Shown piece by piece: positions 53,314-60,453 of a stretch of 64,000 nt of DNA. A program made the translations under genes and the position numbers. The stretch's first letter is position 1. Every line of letters begins with the position of its first letter. The notes beneath the pieces were generated by a model. The model was not told where the DNA came from, did no database searches, and saw only the letters and a program-made list of their open reading frames with translations. This stretch comes from Desulfosudis oleivorans (GTDB taxonomy: Bacteria; Desulfobacterota; Desulfobacteria; Desulfobacterales; SURF-7): positions 79,465-143,464 of the forward strand of contig DYJD01000006.1 in NCBI GenBank assembly GCA_020723325.1, read 5' to 3'.

Positions 53314-54396
53314 CTATGCTTCGGTAAAATCCGTCGGCGCGCTTTTCAGGAACGGCTTGAACATTTCTTTATCATTTGCCTTGGCATAGGCCTCATCTGC
53401 TGAAATCCAGCCTTTCTGGTACAAATTCATGATGGCGTCATCCAACAATTGCATCCCGTATTTCCGGCCGGTCTGCATCATGGAGGGAAGCTGGTGGGTT
53501 TTTCCCTCCCGAATCAGGTTGCGGACGGCGGGTGTGGCGATGAGGATTTCCGGCGCCACACAGCGGCCTTTTTTATCAACGCGTTTGAACAAAACCTGGG
53601 CAACCACGGCCCGGATGCCGTCGGCCAAGGTGGAACGGATTTGGGCCTGCTGGGGCCCGGGAAAAACTTCGATGATCCGGTCCACGGTCTTGGCAGCGCT
53701 GGTGGTGTGGAGGGTGGCGAAAACCAAATGACCGGTGGAAGCCGCCTCAATGGCCAGGGAGATGGTTTCCAAATCCCGCATTTCACCCACCAGGATGATA
53801 TCCGGGTCTTCACGCAGGGCTCCGCGCAAGGCTGCTGAAAAGGATTTGGTGTGGATGCCGACCTCGCGATGATTGACGATGCAGCCTTGACTTTGATGGA
53901 CAAATTCAATGGGATCTTCAATGGTGATGATGTGATCCTTGCGGGCCCGATTGGCCACATCAATGATGGCTGCCAGGGTGGTTGATTTGCCGCTGCCGGT
54001 GGGGCCGGTAATCACCACCATACCCCGGGGCAGGGTAGCCAGCTTGCTCACCACCGGCGGCAGTCCGAGCTGCTCAACCGAGGCGATCACGCTGGGGATT
54101 TCCCTGAAAACCGCTCCGACTCCGCTGCGTTGCATGAAAAAATTGGCACGGTAACGGGCCAACCCCAAAATCTCATAGCCGAAGTCCACATCACCGGTCT
54201 CTTCGAACAATTTCACCTTGTCTTCCGGGGCGATTTCATAGAGCATACTTCTCAGCTCGTCGTTGGTGAGATGGTTGTACTTGACCCGTTCGATTTCGCC
54301 GCGGATCCGTAACATGGGCTGCTGACCAGCCACAAGATGGAGGTCGGAGGCCCCTTGTTCATGCATCAATTTAAAAAAAGCATCTATTTTCGCCAT
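53314..54396 (-). CDS. pilT: Type IV pilus retraction ATPase PilT
   Basis: Hexameric ATPase that depolymerises type IV pili for twitching motility, 360 residues. It starts 'AKIDAFFKLMHEQGASDLHLVAGQQPMLRIRGEI', the PilT N-terminal PAS-like domain. Walker A is 'VITGPTGSGKSTTLAA', the Asp box 'IITIEDPIEFVHQS', Walker B 'IILVGEMRDLETISLA', and the His box 'TGHLVFATLHTTSAAKTVDRII'. The C-terminal 'LIREGKTHQLPSMMQTGRKYGMQLLDDAI' is the PilT signature. It precedes the PilU-like gene. The pilus structural genes are not in the window. Confidence 0.92.
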   Translation of the reverse strand: MAKIDAFFKLMHEQGASDLHLVAGQQPMLRIRGEIERVKYNHLTNDELRSMLYEIAPEDKVKLFEETGDVDFGYEILGLARYRANFFMQRSGVGAVFREIPSVIASVEQLGLPPVVSKLATLPRGMVVITGPTGSGKSTTLAAIIDVANRARKDHIITIEDPIEFVHQSQGCIVNHREVGIHTKSFSAALRGALREDPDIILVGEMRDLETISLAIEAASTGHLVFATLHTTSAAKTVDRIIEVFPGPQQAQIRSTLADGIRAVVAQVLFKRVDKKGRCVAPEILIATPAVRNLIREGKTHQLPSMMQTGRKYGMQLLDDAIMNLYQKGWISADEAYAKANDKEMFKPFLKSAPTDFTEA

Positions 54397-54455
54397 GGAT
54401 CGGTCCTTCGCTTGCTATTCTGTATTTGATATGATTTTTTAGGGCAGCCTGCGCG

Positions 54456-54959
54456 CTAATGGCGATTAAAAAATTTCACTTTTTCATCTGTCTCATCGCT
54501 CTTTTTAGCCTCTTCTTTTTCCACATCCAAAAGTTTGGAATGGGATTCGATCACTGCCCGGATTTGAACTTCAAGCTGAATGCGCTGCCGCTTCAGCTCG
54601 GCAATGTCCTTGTGTAATTGCGCCAAGCGGTTATGGGCTTGATTCAGGATTTTCTCGGCATTTACTTCTGCTTCTGCAATGATCAGTTCAGCGGATTTTT
54701 GGGCATTGGCTTTCATCTGTTCGACTATTTTTTGAGAATTCAAGATCGCCCGTTTAAAGATTTCTTCCCGTTTTTTGTAGCCCTGATTTTCCAGATTCAA
54801 TCGATCGATTTTTTCCCGGATTTTGGTGTTTTCAATTACCAGGGATTCAACATGAACCGCCATTTTTTCTAGATATCCGTCCACTTCCCGGACATCGAAA
54901 CCCCTGAATCTGATTTTGAATTGTTGGTGCTGAATTTCATCCGGCGTAATTTTCTTCAT
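54456..54959 (-). CDS. DivIVA domain-containing coiled-coil protein
   Basis: A 167-residue protein starting 'KKITPDEIQHQQFKIRFRGFDVREVDGYLEKM', the DivIVA N-terminal membrane-curvature motif (F..RFRG.D..EVD.YL). The rest is one long coiled coil ('KIREKIDRLNLENQGYKKREEIFKRAILNSQKIVEQMKANAQ...'). DivIVA proteins mark poles and division sites in Gram-positives; shorter homologues occur in Desulfobacterota. It lies 60 bp upstream of pilT on the same strand, so a role in polar placement of pili is possible. proC is divergent from it. Confidence 0.85.
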   Translation of the reverse strand: MKKITPDEIQHQQFKIRFRGFDVREVDGYLEKMAVHVESLVIENTKIREKIDRLNLENQGYKKREEIFKRAILNSQKIVEQMKANAQKSAELIIAEAEVNAEKILNQAHNRLAQLHKDIAELKRQRIQLEVQIRAVIESHSKLLDVEKEEAKKSDETDEKVKFFNRH

Positions 54960-55167
54960 GATTCACCTGCCTGTTTTCATGGTTGCGTGGCAAGGTAGCG
55001 CTTGCGGTATCATCGGCACGTGTAATTAGAAGTAATAATTAGTGTTATATCCATTGGAAGTCAAGCAATTTTATGCAAGCACCTTAAAAGCGTTGACATT
55101 TCCATGCCTGGGTCGCTATGGTGGCCTGTATTGTTTTTATCAGGCGGGCTAGAATGGAGGAGATGCC

Positions 55168-56022
55168 TTGAAAAAACTGGAAAAAACCATTGGGGTGATC
55201 GGTGCCGGCAATATGGGCGAGGCTTTTGTGGGCGCCCTTATCCGATCCGGAATGACCGCGGCTGGAGGCATTTTCATTAGTGATATTTCCCAGGTACGTC
55301 TTGCCGAGTTGCACAAAATTTATGGCGTTGTTCCGGCTGAAAACAACCGGCAACTGTTTTTCAAAAGCGATATCATTATGCTTGCGGTTAAACCCCAACA
55401 AATGGCGGAGGTGGTTACCGATATAGAGCGCGCTCCGGATTTTTCCAGGATGACCCAGCGGAAGCTGATTATTTCCATAGCCGCCGGTATTCGCCTGAAG
55501 AAATTGGAGGAGATCTTGTATGGCAATCTTGCAGAAGGTTTGCAGCGGAATCTGCCGCTCATTCGGGTGATGCCGAATACGCCGTCGCTGGTATTGGCCG
55601 GCATGAGTGCCATGAGCGGGAATAAATTCGCCACCACCGAAGATCTGTCTCTGGCACGGGCCATTTTACTTGCCATGGGAGCGGTGCTGGAGGTGCAAGA
55701 GCTTGAGATGGACGCTGTCACCGCCCTTTCCGGTTCAGGACCGGCATATGTTTTTTATTTTGTGGAAGCCATGATCGAAGCCGGCATCCAACTGGGGTTT
55801 GATCCCAGCGCTGCCGCGACCCTGACCACCAAAACCTTTGAAGGCGCCTTGCGGCTCCTCCTGGAACGAAAAGAGGCACCCATGGATTTGCGTCGAAAGG
55901 TGACTTCCCCGGGCGGAACAACCGAGGCGGCCTTGAAGATCCTCACCGGCAACAACGTCAAAGAGATCATCATCGATGCCATCAAGGCCGCCGCTGAGCG
56001 CTCAAAGGCTTTGAGTCAATAA
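55168..56022 (+). CDS. proC: Pyrroline-5-carboxylate reductase
   Basis: Last step of proline synthesis, NAD(P)H-dependent. The Rossmann motif 'IGVIGAGNMGEAFVGALIRSG' is at the start, 'IIMLAVKPQQMAEV' follows, and the C-terminal signature 'MDAVTALSGSGPAYVFYFVEAMIEAG' and 'VTSPGGTTEAALKILT' are complete. 284 residues. It starts at TTG 55168 with GGAGGAG 6 bp upstream; no ATG is near. The gene is divergent from the DivIVA gene and followed 40 bp later by ccdA. Confidence 0.94.
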   Translation: MKKLEKTIGVIGAGNMGEAFVGALIRSGMTAAGGIFISDISQVRLAELHKIYGVVPAENNRQLFFKSDIIMLAVKPQQMAEVVTDIERAPDFSRMTQRKLIISIAAGIRLKKLEEILYGNLAEGLQRNLPLIRVMPNTPSLVLAGMSAMSGNKFATTEDLSLARAILLAMGAVLEVQELEMDAVTALSGSGPAYVFYFVEAMIEAGIQLGFDPSAAATLTTKTFEGALRLLLERKEAPMDLRRKVTSPGGTTEAALKILTGNNVKEIIIDAIKAAAERSKALSQ

Positions 56023-56062
56023 ATATTCCACCAACAGGCTTACAGGAAACGAGCATTCATCC

Positions 56063-56764
56063 ATGTTCACTGAGTCGATTCCATATCATTTGGCGTTTAT
56101 AGCAGGACTTACCTCTTTTTTCACACCGTGTGTTTTGCCTTTGATACCAGCCTTTTTTACTTTTATCACCGGCTTTTCCTTGGAAGAACTCACCACGGCG
56201 CCCCGGTCACAATTGCGGCTCAAAGTGGTGCTGTCAACCCTTGCATATGTTTGCGGCTTTTCCACGGTATTCATTTTGCTGGGCGCTTCAGCTTCACTCC
56301 TTGGAAACTGGATTTCCGGAAACAAGGAAATCATTGTCCGGGTGGGTGCGTTTGTAATCATCCTGTTCGGGATCCATTTGACCGGCCTTGTTCGCCTGCC
56401 GGGGCTTGATTTTGAGAAACGCTTTCATATTCAAAAAAAGCCCTATCGATTATTGGGTGTTTTTATTGTGGGAATGGCTTTTGGCGCCGGCTGGAGTCCC
56501 TGCATCGGCCCCTTGCTCGGCTCAATATTAATCCTGGCCGGCAGTCAGGAAACCGTTTGGCAGGGAGTGGGGTTGCTGGTGGTATTTTCCGCTGGATTGG
56601 CCCTGCCTTTTATCGTCATATCGTTTTTTATCAATTTCCTGTTGTCTTTTATCAAAAAAGCCGTGAAAATGATCAAATATATAAATCTGGGGGCAGGGCT
56701 GCTGCTGATGATCATCGGCTTGTTGCTGCTCTTGGATGAGTTTTTTATGCTCGCAGGGCGTTAG
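56063..56764 (+). CDS. ccdA: CcdA/DsbD-type cytochrome c biogenesis membrane protein
   Basis: A 233-residue six-helix protein of the DsbD/CcdA family, which passes electrons from cytoplasmic thioredoxin to periplasmic disulfides. The first redox Cys lies in 'FFTPCVLPLIPAFFTFITGFS' and the second in 'GWSPCIGPLLGSILILAG', as expected. The gene for a periplasmic thioredoxin-like protein follows 12 bp later, the natural acceptor. The cytoplasmic donor could be TrxA/TrxB at 1-2.4 kb. The assignment is firm at family level; a cytochrome c role is inferred. Confidence 0.88.
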   Translation: MFTESIPYHLAFIAGLTSFFTPCVLPLIPAFFTFITGFSLEELTTAPRSQLRLKVVLSTLAYVCGFSTVFILLGASASLLGNWISGNKEIIVRVGAFVIILFGIHLTGLVRLPGLDFEKRFHIQKKPYRLLGVFIVGMAFGAGWSPCIGPLLGSILILAGSQETVWQGVGLLVVFSAGLALPFIVISFFINFLLSFIKKAVKMIKYINLGAGLLLMIIGLLLLLDEFFMLAGR

Positions 56765-56775
56765 AAAGGGTATTT

Positions 56776-57267
56776 ATGATTAAAAAAGTACGTGTTTCCA
56801 TGAGTCGGTTGACGGTTTTGGGAATTTTGCTTTTGACTTTGAGCCAGGCAACCTGCTTTGCATCCGACCAGACCATCAACTGGCTTCCATTTGATGAAGG
56901 CCTGGCTTTAAGTGCCCGTGAAGGCAAAAAAGTATTCCTGCATTTTTATGCGGACTGGTGCGGCTATTGTGTAAAGATGCAAAAGGAGACCTTTGCCGAT
57001 CCTGAGGTGATAAAAGTTTTGCAGGAAAATTTCATCTCCATTAAAATCAATTCCGATCAGGATAAAAAGCGCGCTGGTGAATACCGTGTCATGGGATTGC
57101 CCACCACCTGGTTTTTAACCCAAGAGGGGGAAAAAATCGGTAATCGTCCGGGCTATATTCCTTCCAAAGATCTAATCGCTTTTCTGAAGTATATTTCCAC
57201 CAACAGCTATAAAACCATGTCCTTGAAAACATTCCAAGAACAAGCCAGGCCGGACTCATCGCCTTGA
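56776..57267 (+). CDS. Periplasmic thioredoxin-like protein
   Basis: A 163-residue protein with an N-terminal signal sequence (LTVLGILLLTLSQATCFAS) and a thioredoxin fold. The active site is 'YADWCGYCVKMQKETFADPEV', with the cis-Pro loop 'YRVMGLPTTWFLTQEGEKIG'. The CxxC is CGYC and the 'DPEV' after it marks the Thioredoxin_7/DUF255-like group. It is 12 bp after ccdA, so it probably receives electrons from CcdA and reduces target disulfides in the periplasm. It overlaps the convergent small membrane gene by 12 bp. Confidence 0.85.
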   Translation: MIKKVRVSMSRLTVLGILLLTLSQATCFASDQTINWLPFDEGLALSAREGKKVFLHFYADWCGYCVKMQKETFADPEVIKVLQENFISIKINSDQDKKRAGEYRVMGLPTTWFLTQEGEKIGNRPGYIPSKDLIAFLKYISTNSYKTMSLKTFQEQARPDSSP

Positions 57268-57531
57268 ATACCTGGTGTTGAAGCGGACAATGTAACGCCT
57301 GGCCAAACGAACACCGACCGAGAGCAGCACCCAAAGGCACATCAAGGCAAGGGTAACAGGCACCCAGGCGCAGTCATGGGAAGCGGTATCTTCATAGGCC
57401 ACGAAAATGCCCACCACGGCAAATAAAAGCACCGCGGCTGCTGCCGCCATGGTTATGAAGCACGCGGTTTCACCATCATACCAGGGGGTGAAAACCTTGC
57501 GATGTACAGATGTCTGATCTAGATTGGCCAT
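57256..57531 (-). CDS. Two-helix membrane protein of unknown function
   Basis: A 91-residue protein with two hydrophobic helices (ACFITMAAAAAVLLFAVVGIFVAY and WVPVTLALMCLWVLLSVGVRLARRY) and a basic C-terminus (RRYIVRFNTRYSRR). ATG 57531 follows GGAAAAG; the longer frame to 57552 has no signal. No family is recognised. It is downstream of the alpha/beta hydrolase gene on the same strand (51 bp). Function is unknown. Confidence 0.62.
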   Translation of the reverse strand: MANLDQTSVHRKVFTPWYDGETACFITMAAAAAVLLFAVVGIFVAYEDTASHDCAWVPVTLALMCLWVLLSVGVRLARRYIVRFNTRYSRR

Positions 57532-57581
57532 GGATCTTTTCCTTTTTTCCAAATTATCATTCCCATATCAAGGCGGCAGGA

Positions 57582-58439
57582 TTACAAATCCAAAAAGGAC
57601 CTGATGGCCTGATCGCGAAGCGGGTGGGACCGGAATAAAATGGAATAATGGTCGGCGCCGTGAATATCGACACATTCGGCCCGGGCCATATCCTGCAGCA
57701 TGCTTTGGACAGCCTCCTCCGGCAACAGGATATCATCGTCCGCAAGCATCCCCCTGGTTGCCCGCAAAATCAGGACCGGACAAAGAATTCGTGGATAAAG
57801 CGCAGTCGGCGCAACGGCTTGCATGTTTTTGATTTCCTCCAAAATATGGGCCGCCTCGATCCCGGCGCCCACGCCTTGGTTTGTAACCTCTATTTCATAA
57901 CGAAAATATTGCTCCAAATAGGAATTCCAGGGTTGGAAAAAAGGTGTGTTTTTTAAAGCAGTCAGGTAGTCTTCCACTGTGGGAAAGCGCTTTCCCAGTC
58001 TTTCCAGGGAAGGCCTGATGCCGGCCAACACCTTTTCCCGTTGGGCTTCGGACAACACCCCGCCGCCGTCTATTAAAATCATGCGGTCTACTGCCGAAGG
58101 ATTCTCCGCAGCAAAAGCCAGGGCGATCAAGGCCCCCAGGGAATGCCCCAGCAAGACCGGCCGCTTGATCCCGAGGTTGTTCATCAGACAAAGAATATCC
58201 CGGCAATGCCGGTCCACGGAATACCCCTCCTGCGGCTTTTCCGAGTTGCCCCGACCGCGGAGATCAAAGGCCAGGGTGGTGTGGGGGGGCGTCATGGCTG
58301 CGGCCAGCAGGTCAAAGCCGCGGCAATTTGCGGTCAAACCATGGATGCAGAGCACATCCTTGCCGCCATGACCGGGCCAAACAGCCACCTGGAGTTCAAC
58401 GCCATCGCCCCTTGCTTTTTTCATGATAGGTTCCATCAT
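57582..58439 (-). CDS. Alpha/beta hydrolase
   Basis: A 285-residue serine hydrolase. The nucleophile elbow 'LLGHSLGALIALAFAAENP' carries Ser near 102, the oxyanion-hole strand is 'DVLCIHGLTANCRGFDLLAAAM' and the C-terminal 'VDIHGADHYSILFRSHPLRD' supplies the catalytic His. The Asp is probably in 'PRILCPVLILRATRG..ADD'. No lid signature names the substrate. Two ATGs open the frame; an internal one at 58424 is equally possible. It precedes the membrane gene and follows moaB on the same strand. Confidence 0.88.
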   Translation of the reverse strand: MMEPIMKKARGDGVELQVAVWPGHGGKDVLCIHGLTANCRGFDLLAAAMTPPHTTLAFDLRGRGNSEKPQEGYSVDRHCRDILCLMNNLGIKRPVLLGHSLGALIALAFAAENPSAVDRMILIDGGGVLSEAQREKVLAGIRPSLERLGKRFPTVEDYLTALKNTPFFQPWNSYLEQYFRYEIEVTNQGVGAGIEAAHILEEIKNMQAVAPTALYPRILCPVLILRATRGMLADDDILLPEEAVQSMLQDMARAECVDIHGADHYSILFRSHPLRDQAIRSFLDL

Positions 58440-58456
58440 GGCGACTGCTTTCTATA

Positions 58457-58960
58457 TTATTCTTCCATATGCCGTACCAAATGGGACAGCTCTGGGAAGA
58501 TGAGATCCTTGCAAGCCAATTTACAGGCGTTGAGACTACCGGGAATACAAAAAACCAGGGTCCGGCCAATGATGCCGGCAGTGGCCCGGGAAAGCAAAGC
58601 CGCCGAATCGATTTCCGCATAGCTTAACTGTGCAAAAATCGGCCCGAACGCACTCAATTCCTTTTTAAAATAAGGCCGCACGGCCTCGATGGTCACATCC
58701 TGGGGACTGATGCCGGTTCCACCGGTCATGATCAACACCCGGGGGGAAAATTCGCTGATGACGGCAAGGGCGGTGGCGGAAATGATGGCGGCATCGTCTG
58801 GTATGACCCGATGAACCACAAGCATATGCCCTTCACTTTTCACCAGCTTGGTCAGCCACTGGCCGCTGACATCGGTTTCGAGGGTGCGGGTGCTGGAGAC
58901 GGTCAGGATGCCTATGGTCAGTTCCCGATATTCGGTTTGCTTATGCTCAGCAGTGCTCAT
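58457..58960 (-). CDS. moaB: Molybdenum cofactor synthesis protein MoaB/MogA
   Basis: Adenylates molybdopterin before metal insertion. The MogA-type signature 'VLIMTGGTGISPQDVTIEAVRPYF' is near residue 78 and 'GRTLVFCIPGSLNACKLACKDLIFPEL' is the C-terminal motif. The 167-residue length and the N-terminal extension are those of MoaB. It overlaps pyrR by 4 bp (ATGA). With mobA at 59737 this gives two cofactor genes in one locus, consistent with molybdenum or tungsten enzymes of an anaerobe. Confidence 0.93.
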   Translation of the reverse strand: MSTAEHKQTEYRELTIGILTVSSTRTLETDVSGQWLTKLVKSEGHMLVVHRVIPDDAAIISATALAVISEFSPRVLIMTGGTGISPQDVTIEAVRPYFKKELSAFGPIFAQLSYAEIDSAALLSRATAGIIGRTLVFCIPGSLNACKLACKDLIFPELSHLVRHMEE

Positions 58961-59499
58961 GGTCCTCCCTCGCTTTGATCGATCATGACCTTATCTTCAC
59001 CGTCGTACTCGCGGAGCAGAACATTCACGGTTTCAAAGCGTTTGGTCTTTATGAATTTACCGATATAGTCAGCCTGAATCGGCAGTTCCCGGAACCCCCG
59101 ATCCACCAATACCGCCAGTTCAATCCGGTCCGGCCGGCCGAAATCAATGACTGCATCCATGGCCGCCCGAATAGTCCGGCCGGTAAACAAAACATCATCC
59201 ACCAGGACAATGCGCTTCCCATCCACGCTGAAGGGAATATCCGTTGCCCGCACCACCGGGTTCACGCCGATGCGGGTCCAGTCATCCCGATACATGGTGA
59301 TGTCCATATCTCCGGTCGGGATTTCTACATTTTCCGCTTTTAATATATCGGCCTGAATCCGCTTGGCCAGATAAACACCGCGGGTTTGAATGCCGATAAG
59401 GACCAGATTTTTCGTGCCCTTATGGGTCTCCAGAATTTCGTAAGCCATGCGGGTTATCATCCGGCTGATATCTGTGGTTTCCAATATGGTAATTGCCAT
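58957..59499 (-). CDS. pyrR: Bifunctional pyr operon regulator/uracil phosphoribosyltransferase
   Basis: PyrR binds UMP and pyr mRNA to attenuate pyrimidine genes in many bacteria and has weak uracil phosphoribosyltransferase activity. The PRPP loop is 'RIVLVDDVLFTGRTIRAAMDAVIDFGRP' near 92-119. 'IGIQTRGVYLAKRI' near 36 and 'DITMYRDDW' near 66 complete the signature. 180 residues, normal. The ATG follows GGAGAAC. It overlaps moaB by 4 bp. No pyr genes or attenuator are in view, so regulation is assumed only from the family. Confidence 0.93.
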   Translation of the reverse strand: MAITILETTDISRMITRMAYEILETHKGTKNLVLIGIQTRGVYLAKRIQADILKAENVEIPTGDMDITMYRDDWTRIGVNPVVRATDIPFSVDGKRIVLVDDVLFTGRTIRAAMDAVIDFGRPDRIELAVLVDRGFRELPIQADYIGKFIKTKRFETVNVLLREYDGEDKVMIDQSEGGP

Positions 59500-59736
59500 C
59501 TTTCATGTTCTCCGAAAGAATCTTGACAGGGGCCGCCTTCCGGCAGCAAAATGTGTATGTTCGTCATCTATCTGAAAATTGTGTTTTTTGAAAGGATATA
59601 TCAAGCCTTGCCTTGATATCAAGCAGAATGTGGGCGGCCCGGCAGGGGAATTGCGTGCATTCGCCCTTGCATTTGATTCGGTTTAGGCCTATAGGATCAT
59701 TCAGAAATGTTAACAATCAAGGGCAGGAGCAAACCC

Positions 59737-60399
59737 ATGAAATCTTCCTGCAGCGGCGTCATCCTTGCAGGGGGCCTGAATTCCCGGTTTTCCGGTTCGA
59801 ACAAGGCCTTGATGGAAATCGGCGGGAAACCAATCCTGAGCCGCATTTGCGAGGTGTTCCACGCCCTCTTTGATGAAGTGCTGCTTGTCACAAATGACCC
59901 GTTGACCTATGCCGGCTGGGATATCCAGGTGGTCACCGATTTGTATGATTTTCGCAGTTCCTTGACCGGCCTGCATGCCGGCTTGTTCTATGCCGCACGG
60001 CCATATATCTTTGTCACGGCCTGTGATGTCCCCTTTCTGCAAAAAGAAATCGTTCAACTGGTGCTGGCACAAATCGATCCAAAGGCGGATATCATTGTCC
60101 CGCAAACCAGGGCCGGCTTTGAACCGCTTTGTGCCGTGTATTCCAACGCATGCCTCAAGGCAACGGAAGAATGCCTGGGCCGCAGACAATTCAAGATCCG
60201 GGATCTTTTTGAACGGGTCAGGGTCAAAACCATTCCGGAAGCGCTCTTGCGTCAACAAGATCCGGAACTGGTTTCATTTTTCAATGTGAACGCGCCCCAG
60301 GATCGGTTGAAGGCTGAAGAACTGCTTGCAGGTAAAGAAGTCGGTCCTGCTTATGATGGTACGGGCGGTTCGCGAACCGCCCGTACATACCCTCCATGA
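59737..60399 (+). CDS. mobA: Molybdenum cofactor guanylyltransferase MobA
   Basis: Joins GMP to the molybdenum cofactor to make the MGD form. The nucleotide-binding motif 'VILAGGLNSRFSGSNKALMEIGGKPIL' starts at residue 7; 'FVTACDVPFLQKEIVQLVL' holds the metal-binding Asp and 'PQTRAGFEPLCAVYSNACL' the cofactor site. ATG 59737 follows GGCAGGAG. The last ~15 residues (GTGGSRTARTYPP) are encoded by an inserted palindrome at 60359-60386, so the C-terminus is not ancestral. Relatives lack such a tail. Confidence 0.9.
   Translation: MKSSCSGVILAGGLNSRFSGSNKALMEIGGKPILSRICEVFHALFDEVLLVTNDPLTYAGWDIQVVTDLYDFRSSLTGLHAGLFYAARPYIFVTACDVPFLQKEIVQLVLAQIDPKADIIVPQTRAGFEPLCAVYSNACLKATEECLGRRQFKIRDLFERVRVKTIPEALLRQQDPELVSFFNVNAPQDRLKAEELLAGKEVGPAYDGTGGSRTARTYPP
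60359..60386. repeat. Perfect 28-bp palindrome in the mobA 3' end
   Basis: GTACGGGCGGTTCG followed by its exact reverse complement. It lies in frame at the mobA C-terminus, where it encodes GGSRTARTY-type residues. The word GGGCGGTTCGCGAACCGCCC is a recurrent intergenic repeat in several bacterial lineages, so it probably moved in. Confidence 0.7.
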
Positions 60400-60429
60400 T
60401 ACAAATCGCGGATGTGACGGGACGGATGC

Positions 60430-60453
60430 AGGGGCGAAAAATTTTTCGCCCCT
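60430..60453. repeat. Perfect 24-bp palindrome at the 3' end of the DUF3999 gene
   Basis: AGGGGCGAAAAA followed by its exact reverse complement, with matching GT/AC flanks partly present. It overlaps the stop codon (60452-60454) of the minus-strand gene. It differs in sequence from the palindrome 44 bp away, but both look like dispersed elements and together they fill the gap between convergent genes. Confidence 0.65.
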
